From Nocardioides sp. (GTDB taxonomy: Bacteria; Actinomycetota; Actinomycetes; Propionibacteriales; Nocardioidaceae), in contig JAOPXF010000204.1 in the NCBI GenBank assembly GCA_025965295.1, positions 1 to 14,790 of the forward strand: 14,790 bases of DNA, written 5' to 3'. The notes below the pieces were generated by a model. The model saw only the letters and a program-made list of their open reading frames with translations, was not told where the DNA came from and did no database searches. The translations under genes and the position numbers were made by a program. This document shows positions 7,377-13,733 of this stretch, piece after piece (the stretch's first letter is position 1; the number at the start of each line of letters is the position of its first letter).

Positions 7377-8249
7377 GTGAGCGCAGCCCGCCTCGCGGTC
7401 GTGGGATCGGCCAACCTCGACGTCGTGATGACCGTCGATCGCCTGCCCGGGCCCGGCGAGACCGTGCTCGGCGAGCAGCTCAGTGAGGTCTCCGGCGGCA
7501 AGGGACTGAACCAGGCCGTCGCCGCTGCGCCGTACGCCGCCGCCAGCTTCGTCGGCTGTCTCGGCAGGGACCCGGCCGGGGACCTCCTCGAACGGACCCT
7601 CGAACGAGCCGGGGTTGACACACGTCACCTGCAGCACAGCAGCCTGCCCACCGGCCGCGCCTTCATCTCCGTGGCGGCCGACGGGGAGAACTGCATCGTC
7701 GTCGGGCCGCTGGCCAATGGCGCGCTCGACGGCGCCCACGTCCTGCGGGCACTGGACGCCATCCGCCCGGGCGCGGTGCTGACCCAGCTGGAGATCCCGT
7801 TCGAGGTGGTGGAGCAGGTGGCCTCGTGGTCACTGGCGAACGGTGTCCGGTTCGTCCTGAACCCGAGCCCGGTCAGGTCGATCCCCCGGGCAGTGCTCGC
7901 TCGGTGCGACCCACTCATCCTCAACGCCGCGGAAGCCAGGGCCATCCTCCGGTCCACCGGGACCCCAGACTCGGGCGGCACCGAGCGGGTCGCGCAGACC
8001 CTCGCCGCCCAGACCTCCAGCATCGCGGTCACCGACGGCGACCGCGGTGCCTGGGTGGGGAACGCGCAGGAGGGGGTCGCCCTGGTTCCCGGACACGCCG
8101 TGCCCGTCCTGGACACGACCGGCGCCGGTGACCACTTCGCGGGCGTCCTCACGGCGCACCTGGCTCTCGGCGTGGCCCTCGAACGGGCGGCGGGGCTGGC
8201 GAATGACTCCGCTGCTGACCTCGTCCAGATCTCTCGCGCCGACCGCTGA
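7377..8249 (+). CDS. PfkB-family carbohydrate kinase, ribokinase-like
   Basis: ATP-dependent sugar kinase, 290 residues, cytoplasmic. The start GTG is preceded by GGAGGAG about seven bases upstream. The N-terminal GSANLD (10-15) and SGGKGLNQA (39-47) match the ribokinase form of PfkB signature 1. Signature 2 is DTTGAGD (246-252), with Asp252 the predicted catalytic base. The C-terminal helix after signature 2 is a little shorter than in typical ribokinases but no core motif is lost. It is the last gene of the operon. It is not a GHMP galactokinase, so galactose would not enter the Leloir route through it. Ribose, a ketohexose such as tagatose, or an oxidised product of the two upstream dehydrogenases are possible substrates. 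Confidence 0.92.
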   Translation: MSAARLAVVGSANLDVVMTVDRLPGPGETVLGEQLSEVSGGKGLNQAVAAAPYAAASFVGCLGRDPAGDLLERTLERAGVDTRHLQHSSLPTGRAFISVAADGENCIVVGPLANGALDGAHVLRALDAIRPGAVLTQLEIPFEVVEQVASWSLANGVRFVLNPSPVRSIPRAVLARCDPLILNAAEARAILRSTGTPDSGGTERVAQTLAAQTSSIAVTDGDRGAWVGNAQEGVALVPGHAVPVLDTTGAGDHFAGVLTAHLALGVALERAAGLANDSAADLVQISRADR

Positions 8250-8297
8250 GCTGTCGACCTCGCAGCACCGCTCTTCATCAGCGTGAGCTGAAGTCAA

Positions 8298-8337
8298 CGA
8301 TGTCCCGCAACCCTGTCAATGGTGTCGCGGGACATCG
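8298..8337 (+). terminator. Stem-loop after the catabolic operon
   Basis: Perfect 11-base arms CGATGTCCCGC (8298-8308) and GCGGGACATCG (8327-8337) enclose an 18-base loop, 48 bases after the kinase stop. There is no T run, so a classical intrinsic terminator is not certain. The repeat could instead be the end of another lost insertion sequence, since it lies just outside an IS481 remnant. Confidence 0.45.
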
Positions 8338-8356
8338 CACGTGGTGGGCCTGAGGG

Positions 8357-8384
8357 TGTGTTCCATCAGGACATCCCGGACTTA
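8357..8384 (+). repeat. Left terminal inverted repeat of the IS481 remnant
   Basis: Begins TGTGTTCC and contains ATCCCGGAC. It matches the reverse complement of 8795-8822 at 22 of 28 positions. Confidence 0.75.
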
Positions 8385-8450
8385 TCTCTCAAGACATGGC
8401 GGACAGGTCATCGCGTCGGGTGTGACCACACCTGGTCCGATGCTGCCGGG

Positions 8451-8833
8451 GTGTCGAAAGCCAGTCTGGTCATCATCGCAGTCGTCATCGAAGGCCGGAG
8501 CGCGGCCGAGGTCATCGCCGAGTACGGCGTCTCGAGATCCTGGCTCTACGAACTCCTCGCCCGCTACAAGATCGAGGGCGACGCCGCGTTCGCCTTGCTC
8601 GAAGCGCTAGGCCGACCCACGTCCTCCTGCTCGTCCAGGACCTGGAAGTCCGCATCATCGACGCCGCCACCGGGGAGCTTCTCCGCGAACTGACCATCGA
8701 CCCCAACAAGGACTACCAAGGCACAGGACGACCCCCCGGCCCACCACCCGGCCGACCCCACAAACGACGAAACCGGACCCAGTCGTGGGTCCGGTCTGTC
8801 CGGGATCTCCTGAGAGATCACAGGGTGGGCTAG
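8451..8833 (+). pseudogene. IS481-family transposase, N- and C-terminal fragments joined out of frame
   Basis: From the GTG at 8451 the frame reads a typical IS481 N-terminal helix-turn-helix: MSKASLVIIAVVIEGRSAAE, then VIAEYGVSRSWLYELLARYK. About residue 50 the homology stops. From about 8615, in a different frame, the C-terminal end of the same family is readable (THVLLLVQDLEVRIIDAATG, then RELTIDPNKDYQGTGRPPG), ending at TAG 8831-8833. The whole catalytic DDE integrase core, some 200 codons, is missing, and the join is also frameshifted. The gene is certainly inactive. An open frame from 8319 into this region starts outside the element and is fortuitous. Confidence 0.85.
8795..8822 (-). 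repeat. Right terminal inverted repeat of the IS481 remnant
   Basis: Reads TGTGATCTCTCAGGAG inward on the minus strand, then ATCCCGGAC as in the left end. It overlaps the end of the transposase frame. Confidence 0.75.
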
Positions 8834-9203
8834 TTGCACAACTCCTTGACCTGCGCTGATGCGGGTCGCTGAACGGTCCGATCCCATGGCGCGTCGCGAA
8901 GAATCCCATGGCCGGGCATCATGCCGACATCTCGGCTCGCCACGTTATGCAGGCCGCTTGCATCCGGACATCGAGGACTGAGTGTCTCTAGGACCTCTGG
9001 AACTCGAGAAACCGCCCCTCATCTGGAGACGCCATATGGCCCGTCACCTCGCGCTCGGCCAGGTGCTCGAACGACTGCTACGACATCCAAGCCCAACCAT
9101 CGGACGAATCACACCCTCGATCCAGGAGTAGATCCAAGCAGTGCGGGTGCCGTGCACGCGCTCGGGAGCGGGTCAGATGCGTTCATCGAGGACGGTGAGC
9201 CGG
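8834..9203. other. Gene-poor stretch beside the IS remnant
   Basis: I see no recognisable gene. AGTTGCACAACT, a small palindrome, lies at the left edge, and ATCCCATGGC occurs twice about 25 bases apart (8880-8915). A 31-codon ORF at 9036-9131 has GGAG seven bases before its ATG but resembles nothing I know. The stretch is probably decayed insertion-sequence or gene debris. Confidence 0.4.
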
Positions 9204-9559
9204 TCATTCCTCAAGGCGGTCCGCGTCAGCGATGGGGCTGGAGCCGCCCGGCTTTGCTCGGCGCTCCTTCCGCCTACCCCCTTCCGACTCCTGAGCAGCC
9301 CTCATGTCGGCAGCGTCCTGCGCCTCTTGGTTCCTTTCCGCTTCCCTCGCCTCCTCGCGGATGTCCACGTCGTACAGCGGCGCCGCGACCGTGGTTGCTT
9401 CGAGCCCGGCGCGACGTGCGCGGGCCTGGCTGAAGTCGTTCGTCACCAGCGTGACGTCACGGCCCGAGACCGATGCAATGGTCGTTCCTGGCCTCGCGAA
9501 CAGGACGCGCGACGTCCAGTAGGGCTCTGACCTCAGCTGCCAACCGTCCTCCATTGAAG
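9204..9559 (-). pseudogene. Fragment of unknown gene, possibly with a PIN-like C-terminal stretch
   Basis: An open frame on the minus strand reads protein-like sequence from about 9575 down to the TGA at 9204. It includes YWTSRVLFARPG, VSGRDVTLVTNDFSQARARR and APLYDVDIREEAREAERN, followed by a charged Glu/Arg-rich tail. The TLVTNDFSQARARRAGLEAT part resembles the last strand-helix of PIN nucleases (a TND followed by a basic helix), but no N-terminal PIN motif such as DTN is present. It continues from the broken helix-turn-helix frame directly upstream, so both may be pieces of one decayed gene. The family call is weak. Confidence 0.35.
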
Positions 9560-9930
9560 TCAGAGCGCGTTCGCAATCAGATCCGGCCAGGCGCTGCCGT
9601 TGAGGATCGCCGAGACAGTCGCGTAGTCGCCGCCAGCGATTCTCCCGACGCTGGGGCGCTGCGCCCGTCCATGACCTCACGTAGGCGCGCCGCCAGAAGT
9701 CGCGCAACCTCAACAGTTGCGTCGCCCGCGGGCTCGGCGGGCCAGCCCTCGACGAGAGCCTTGGGGGGTTGTCGGTCCAGTCCCTGGATCGCTGGTCAGC
9801 CGAAGGTCAGCACGGCCGCACTGCGGACGCGGTCGTTGGCCAGATCGTCCAGCGCGGCGTCCGGTCGCCACCACGAGTCCGATGCTTCGAGGACATGGCG
9901 AGCCCCGCACCGTCCCAGCGCCGAGACACT
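9560..9930 (-). pseudogene. Helix-turn-helix (XRE-like) regulator, broken by a stop and frameshifts
   Basis: Reading the minus strand, one frame gives ALDDLANDRVRSAAVLTFG and then a TGA at 9798-9796. It carries on sensibly in the same frame with PAIQGLDRQPPKALVEGWP and ARLLAARLREVMDGRS. The homology then jumps frame near 9655 to SVGRIAGGDYATVSAILNGS and AWPDLIANAL, the recognition-helix region of a Cro/XRE-type domain. It is lost again near 9575, where ERALTSMEDGW continues in the third frame. The first jump coincides with a short AGC-flanked insertion (AGCGCCCCAGC). One nonsense change plus two indels make this a clear pseudogene. The true 5' end is not determined. Confidence 0.55.
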
Positions 9931-10411
9931 GACTAGGTGTCGCTGTCCCTTCTCAGCAGGTCGGGCGCGGATCTGTCTCAGCATCCGCGTGCGACCTGGC
10001 AACGGCAAATAGAACGCCTGGCGGCGGAGTTGGCGTCGGATGACCCGCATCGTTTCCTCGATGTCGGTGGATCCGTCGGCTCTCACGACGACCTCGATCG
10101 CGTCGGCTGCCGAGACCGTGCCTCCGCCTTCGATGCGTCTCCGGCCGTGCGCATCGCCGGGACGAGGTCGCGGACGGCCCATCGCGCACCTGGCCTTTCT
10201 GCTAACAGCGAAACTGCATGGCCTGGTCGTTGCACGACGGATTCCTCCGGGGCCGACCATCTGGATCATCAAGTACCCGGCCGTGGGTCGAGCCGACGTT
10301 GCGCTGCTGGTGTCCAGGAAGCATCCGCCCGAGGCGCCCAACCCCGAGCAGCACGGGCGACTCCAGCGTCTGTCGGCGGTCCGCGGCCAGGCAGAGGACT
10401 AGGGCCGACGC
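9931..10411. other. Gene-poor stretch upstream of the stress-protein gene
   Basis: Open frames occur on both strands, but none shows a family motif or a convincing start with a ribosome site. On the minus strand the frame that enters the helix-turn-helix remnant stays open up to about 10341 (for example ADGSTDIEETMRVIRRQLRR). It may be the 5' part of the same decayed gene. Confidence 0.35.
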
Positions 10412-10431
10412 CGGGGGACGTTGGGCCCTAG
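10412..10431 (+). promoter_or_regulatory. DosR/DevR-like box upstream of the universal stress protein
   Basis: GGGAC (10415-10419), four bases, then GGCCC (10424-10428) fits the mycobacterial dormancy-regulator consensus GGGAC-N4-G[T/G]CCC. It lies about 50 bases before the ATG of a universal stress protein, the classical kind of DosR target. The regulator gene is not in the window. Confidence 0.45.
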
Positions 10432-10482
10432 GAGCGGGGCCGGGGACGCGAGAGCGTGGGCTCACCACCTTGGGAGGTAACC

Positions 10483-11376
10483 ATGACCGACGCTGACGCA
10501 AGACCCGTTCTCCTCGCCATCGGGGACGAGAAGGAGTTCGACGCCGCGCTCGAGTTCGCGGTCCGCGAGGCGAAGACCCGCGGCACCGGGCTGGTGCTGC
10601 TGCACGCGTACCACGTGCTGCCCACCGGCCCGGAGACGGCGCTGCTGGACTTCAGCACCGCTGAGCGCATCGCGACCGGGACGCTGACCCTGGCCGCCGA
10701 GCACGCGACCGACGTCGTGGCCGGCCGCGTCGAGCTGAGCACCAGGCTGGTCCGCGGTCCGATCGTCCGGAGCATCGTCGAGGCCAGCGAGGAATGCCGG
10801 CTCGTGGTGCTCCAGCGACGCGACCTGTCCCACCTCTCGCGCGTGCTGACGCGCTCGACGTCGAGCGGCGTGGCTGCCCACGCGCACACCCCGGTCGCCG
10901 TCGTGCCCGAGGAGTGGCGCGGGGCCCACGGTGGCCCCACCGGTGTGACCGTCGGGGTGGACGTGCCGGCGCGCGCCCGCGCGATCCTGCGCCAGGCCGT
11001 GGTCGAGGCCCGGGCCAGGAGGACGACGCTGCGCGTGCTGCACACCTGGTGGTCACCGGGGTTCTTCGACGACCTCGAGACGGACCGGGTCGGGAGCGGC
11101 TCCTGGACGGCCGAGGTGGCCGACGAGATCCGGGGCATCGTCGACGAGCTGCACGGCGACCTCGGCGACGTCCCCGTCTCCATCGAGACCCACCACGGCC
11201 GACCGGGCGACACCCTCGTGGAGGCCTCCCGGTCCTCGGCCCTGGTCGTGGTCGGCCGGCACGACCCGGTCGTCCCCGTCGGCTCCCATCTCGGACCGGT
11301 CGCCCGCGCCGTGCTGCGGGCCGCCGAGTGTCCCGTGCTCGTCGTCTCCCCGACCGGTGCGCACCGCGAGGGCTGA
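10483..11376 (+). CDS. Tandem-domain universal stress protein
   Basis: Cytoplasmic stress or dormancy protein of 297 residues made of two UspA folds, about 8-141 and 154-289. The second domain opens with VTVGVDVPARARAILRQAV and ends with VVVGRHD, GSHLGPVARAVLRAAECPVLVV, close to the G-2x-G-9x-G-S/T nucleotide motif. In the first domain the equivalent stretch reads VVLQRRDLSHLSRVLTRSTS and lacks those glycines, so it probably does not bind ATP. The ATG at 10483 is chosen because GGGAGG lies five bases upstream; an in-frame start at 10456 would include the ribosome site. The gene stands alone between degraded DNA and the P450 region, with codon use normal for the high-GC genome. A DosR-like box upstream suggests induction by hypoxia or nitric oxide. 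Confidence 0.93.
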   Translation: MTDADARPVLLAIGDEKEFDAALEFAVREAKTRGTGLVLLHAYHVLPTGPETALLDFSTAERIATGTLTLAAEHATDVVAGRVELSTRLVRGPIVRSIVEASEECRLVVLQRRDLSHLSRVLTRSTSSGVAAHAHTPVAVVPEEWRGAHGGPTGVTVGVDVPARARAILRQAVVEARARRTTLRVLHTWWSPGFFDDLETDRVGSGSWTAEVADEIRGIVDELHGDLGDVPVSIETHHGRPGDTLVEASRSSALVVVGRHDPVVPVGSHLGPVARAVLRAAECPVLVVSPTGAHREG

Positions 11377-11735
11377 CCAGGCCGGGGCCCGCTGTTCCGG
11401 CGACGTAACGAAGACCCGGCCACCGAGGCAGTCGCTCTCACGGCTTCCTGCGATTCCAGCACAGGTCCAGCGCCCGCCGCCGGTGGTCAAGGGCTGCGTC
11501 CATTGCGCCGCCTGAAGCCGCCCAGCCCGGACGGGCGCCAAGCCAGGTTGCGCCCTGCTGTTCGCGGTTCTGACTTCGCAGTTCGTCGAAGGCGTGGCTG
11601 GGTCGATGGCTGGGTCGTTGACTGGGTCGTTGACTGGTGCCGCGGCGACGCGACCGGATGTCGCGGTGAGGGCGAGCACGGCTGGTCGATCGACGGGGCT
11701 GACAATTCCGATATCGCCGTGGCGCCTGCTCGCAC
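11377..11735. other. Intergenic stretch between the stress-protein and P450 genes
   Basis: I see no gene here. The two flanking genes converge, and no clear terminator with a T run is seen. A 12-bp tandem repeat occupies 11596-11637. Open frames crossing it have no family resemblance. Confidence 0.5.
11596..11637 (+). repeat. 12-bp tandem repeat, three and a half copies
   Basis: Units GGCTGGGTCGAT, GGCTGGGTCGTT and GACTGGGTCGTT follow one another, then a partial GACTGG. No function is evident; slippage during replication would explain it. Confidence 0.7.
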
Positions 11736-12962
11736 TCAGCGGGCAGTCACTCGCAGTGACTTCAGCTTTGGCTGCAGGGACCGACGATCGTCCAATGCCA
11801 CGTCACGCGTGTCACTGGCCACCCGTAGTCGGCGCGCCAAGACGGGGACGATCGCGTTCAGTTCGCGTTCTGCAAACCGCCCGCCCAAGCACCACGTTGG
11901 CCCGGCGCCGAAAGGGATGTAGCTGCCGGGTGGTGGTCGAAGCCCCATCCACCGATCCGGGCGGAAGACCTCCGGATCAGGGCCAAAACATGGGGCGTTC
12001 CGATGAACAAAGAAGGGCGACAGAAGCACAACGGACCCTGCCGGAAAGGAGAGTCCATCACAAGTAACGTCTTCCAGAGTCTCGCGCATGATCAGCCATG
12101 TGGCTGGCCAAAGCCTGAGTACTTCTTTGACGAAGTCGCCGCACTCCCCCGTTTCGGCTAGCTCATCGGCCAACTCGGGCTGCCGTCCCAGCTCTACCAG
12201 AGCCCACATGAGCACGGCCGTCGGCACAGTCCCGGCGGCATGCATCGTCGTCATGTATCGCCGCAAGGGCGCGAGAGGATATCCCGAATCCCGAATTTGC
12301 CCTACCACACTGGCCTCGGAGGCCATTGGGATTGCGTCGCCGATGGCCTCTTCCAACGCCTTCCTTGCCTTGAAGAAACGTCTTTTTCGCGGAAGGAAGC
12401 GTAGGCTGTGAGGGATCTCGAACGGGGAACCGATGATAACGAGCAGAGCGGTCAAGAATTCGCGCGTGCGCCTGACCACTTCGTCGTCCGCGCCCTCACC
12501 GTAGGCATATCGCGCGAACGAGGAGGCTGTCAGCAATTCGAGCTCAGCCCGCACGTCGTGGATCTGCCCTGCTCGCAACCAGCGTTCGCAGAAAGCATCC
12601 GCATGGCCGGCTACCCATTCCATGTGAGCGCTCAGAACCGGGTCGCTCTTTTGGGCAGTCAGCATCACGTCGCGCCACTCGAGCCACTTGGGGTGCCCGG
12701 GGTCTCGGGAGCCCTGCGCCGGCTCCCTGCCCAGAACGCGGGTCATCTGGAACTGCTCATCAGTGTTCTTCAAGACGCTCATCGCGTAGGAATGGTCTGC
12801 TATCAAATAGGTTGCCGGACCCAGTTGCACCAGTGGACCATGCTGAGCGACGCAGCGACGAAAAAACTCGATTCGATCGGTCTCGTAGGCAATCGTCAGT
12901 TGACTCTGGGACATGCCTGTGGTCGGCAGGTCGCGTGAACCAGATGCTTGACTCCCCCGCAT
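11736..12962 (-). CDS. Cytochrome P450, probable RiPP-tailoring enzyme
   Basis: Heme-thiolate enzyme of 408 residues, a normal length for a soluble bacterial P450. Visible are the I-helix HAAGTVPTAVLMW (about 241-253), the K-helix ExxR as EVLR (Glu280, Arg283), FRPDRW, and the heme loop FGAGPTWCLGG with ligand Cys358. The I-helix lacks the acid-alcohol pair: Val and Pro stand where Asp/Glu and Thr are usual. That is compatible with an atypical reaction such as radical coupling. The ATG at 12962 is chosen because GGAGAGG precedes it; a GTG at 13013 would overlap the upstream hairpin. A short peptide gene with a strong ribosome site ends 76 bases upstream on the same strand, so the peptide is the likely substrate. 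Codon use includes consecutive TTT Phe codons and looks less GC-rich than the neighbours, suggesting transfer. No ferredoxin or reductase gene is nearby. Confidence 0.93.
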   Translation of the reverse strand: MRGSQASGSRDLPTTGMSQSQLTIAYETDRIEFFRRCVAQHGPLVQLGPATYLIADHSYAMSVLKNTDEQFQMTRVLGREPAQGSRDPGHPKWLEWRDVMLTAQKSDPVLSAHMEWVAGHADAFCERWLRAGQIHDVRAELELLTASSFARYAYGEGADDEVVRRTREFLTALLVIIGSPFEIPHSLRFLPRKRRFFKARKALEEAIGDAIPMASEASVVGQIRDSGYPLAPLRRYMTTMHAAGTVPTAVLMWALVELGRQPELADELAETGECGDFVKEVLRLWPATWLIMRETLEDVTCDGLSFPAGSVVLLSPFFVHRNAPCFGPDPEVFRPDRWMGLRPPPGSYIPFGAGPTWCLGGRFAERELNAIVPVLARRLRVASDTRDVALDDRRSLQPKLKSLRVTAR

Positions 12963-12982
12963 AGTCCTCTCCAAAGAACGTA

Positions 12983-13019
12983 TGTGTCGTGACCCCAGAT
13001 CGACCGGGGCCACGACACA
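12983..13019 (-). terminator. Hairpin between precursor peptide and P450 genes (attenuator or partial terminator)
   Basis: Arms 13006-13019 and 12983-12996 pair over 14 positions around a 9-base loop. The single non-Watson-Crick position (13010/12992) is a G-U wobble in the minus-strand transcript but an A-C mismatch in the plus-strand one. The hairpin starts 19 bases after the peptide stop and is followed by TTCTTT before the P450 ribosome site. It should reduce read-through or protect the upstream message, giving more peptide than enzyme. Confidence 0.65.
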
Positions 13020-13038
13020 CGACTACTGAATTTGTGCC

Positions 13039-13134
13039 TCAGCAGTCACCATGCCTCCAGGGATACGCGCCCGAAAGATGCTTGTTCGCCAGTCCCGCAC
13101 GGACTGCGATTCGGAGTACTAACCGCTTAACCAT
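13039..13134 (-). CDS. Candidate RiPP precursor peptide, 31 residues
   Basis: Short ORF on the minus strand. AGGAGG (13146-13141) is placed six bases before the ATG at 13134, one of the strongest ribosome sites in the window; a second ATG directly upstream (13137) would be only three bases away. The N-terminal part, MVKRLVLRIAVRAGL, has Arg at 4, 8 and 12 between hydrophobic residues, as an amphipathic leader helix would. The C-terminal GAYPWRHGDC holds Tyr24, Trp26 and His28 at alternating positions and a terminal Cys31. The P450 gene follows on the same strand after a hairpin. In known P450-made RiPPs (biarylitides, cittilins, tryptorubin-type atropopeptides) a tiny precursor sits directly upstream of one P450 that joins Tyr, Trp or His side chains. 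Leu5 is a rare TTA codon. No protease or exporter is seen. It is too short for family assignment; the call rests on context. Confidence 0.62.
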   Translation of the reverse strand: MVKRLVLRIAVRAGLANKHLSGAYPWRHGDC

Positions 13135-13146
13135 CATCCACCTCCT

Positions 13147-13504
13147 CTCGGGATCTCGATGGAGCGAGCGGACAATGAATCTGGTTCACCACAAAACACC
13201 CGGCACGGCTGTTCGTCAAGCATGGGTGCGCCCCGGATGTTTCCGCGTCCACCTTTCTGAGGTCTGATGCGTGACACCAGGGCGAAAGTTGAGAAGACGG
13301 GGTTGCCCGCGTGATTCTCATGGCGGGGGCGCCGCCCTGCTGGAGGAGGTTCGCATGTTGTCCAGGTCGCACACGCCCCATCGACCTCATCGCAGAGCCG
13401 GGCCACGCCCACGCCCAGCCGGCAGATCGGCGTCGACATCACCGCCGACGCCCTGATCGCCGAGGACCTCGAAGCCGTCAGCTCGCGCTGGCATCGCTGG
13501 GAAA
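13147..13504. other. Stretch between the precursor gene and the tRNA terminator
   Basis: It should hold the promoter of the peptide-P450 unit on the minus strand; TTGACG (13219-13214) is a possible -35, but no good -10 follows. On the plus strand, 13423-13524 reads QIGVDITADALIAEDLEAV and ends SSRWHRWERELRAP-stop inside the terminator hairpin. This looks like the tail of a decayed gene I cannot name. A 33-codon Arg/His/Pro-rich ORF (13355-13456) with a good ribosome site overlaps it in another frame. Confidence 0.4.
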
Positions 13505-13538
13505 GAGAACTGCGGGCCCCGTAGGACCCGCAGTTCTC
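13505..13538 (-). terminator. Terminator hairpin downstream of tRNA-Ala
   Basis: Perfect 12-base arms GAGAACTGCGGG (13505-13516) and CCCGCAGTTCTC (13527-13538) with a 10-base loop. On the minus strand the stem is followed by TTTC, and it lies 45 bases past the tRNA 3' end. Confidence 0.75.
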
Positions 13539-13583
13539 ACCACTCTTGGCACTCAGTTCGTCCCGGGTTGATTCAGAACTCTC

Positions 13584-13659
<76 letters not shown>

Positions 13660-13685
13660 AGATGCGTCCGAGGACGCGGTGGGAA

Positions 13686-13716
13686 ACGTTAGCACCCGAT
13701 CCCGGGCCCCTCCCAA
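13686..13716 (-). promoter_or_regulatory. Possible tRNA-Ala promoter
   Basis: On the minus strand TTGGGA (13716-13711) and TAACGT (13691-13686) are separated by 19 bases, about 27 bases before the mature tRNA. The spacing is slightly long and the match only fair. Confidence 0.35.
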
Positions 13717-13733
13717 TCGACTCCGGGAACCCC

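Larger units (their letters stand above)
8357..8822 (+). mobile_element. IS481-family remnant, internally deleted, both ends kept
   Basis: A 466-bp element bounded by imperfect terminal inverted repeats beginning TGTG (8357-8384 and 8795-8822, 22 of 28 positions identical). Inside is a transposase joined from its first ~50 and last ~70 codons. A 9-bp hairpin (ACCGGACCC / GGGTCCGGT, 8772-8795) sits near the right end. A clean target duplication is not seen: only GGG is shared directly outside both ends, where a few more bases would be expected. The element cannot make its own transposase, but its ends could still be mobilised by a related full-length copy. Confidence 0.8.

Noticed and set aside
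6515..7621. Long minus-strand frame opposite the Gfo/Idh gene
   Set aside because: Shadow of the real gene; it has no motif and crosses two genes.
8319..8450. Open frame joining sequence outside the IS to the transposase N-terminus
   Set aside because: It begins within the loop of the preceding stem-loop and crosses the IS left end; the true transposase start is the GTG at 8451.
9036..9131. 31-codon ORF with GGAG upstream
   Set aside because: No partner gene, no recognisable motif, and it lies in decayed DNA; expected by chance.
13134..13223. 29-codon ORF overlapping the precursor start (TGATG)
   Set aside because: No ribosome site before its ATG and no motif. The precursor has its own strong site and needs no translational coupling.
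13355..13456. Plus-strand 33-codon Arg/His/Pro-rich ORF with GGAGGAGG upstream, considered as a second precursor
   Set aside because: Its composition reflects GC-rich shadow reading of a decayed frame (13423-13524), it faces away from the P450, and it lacks an aromatic core.
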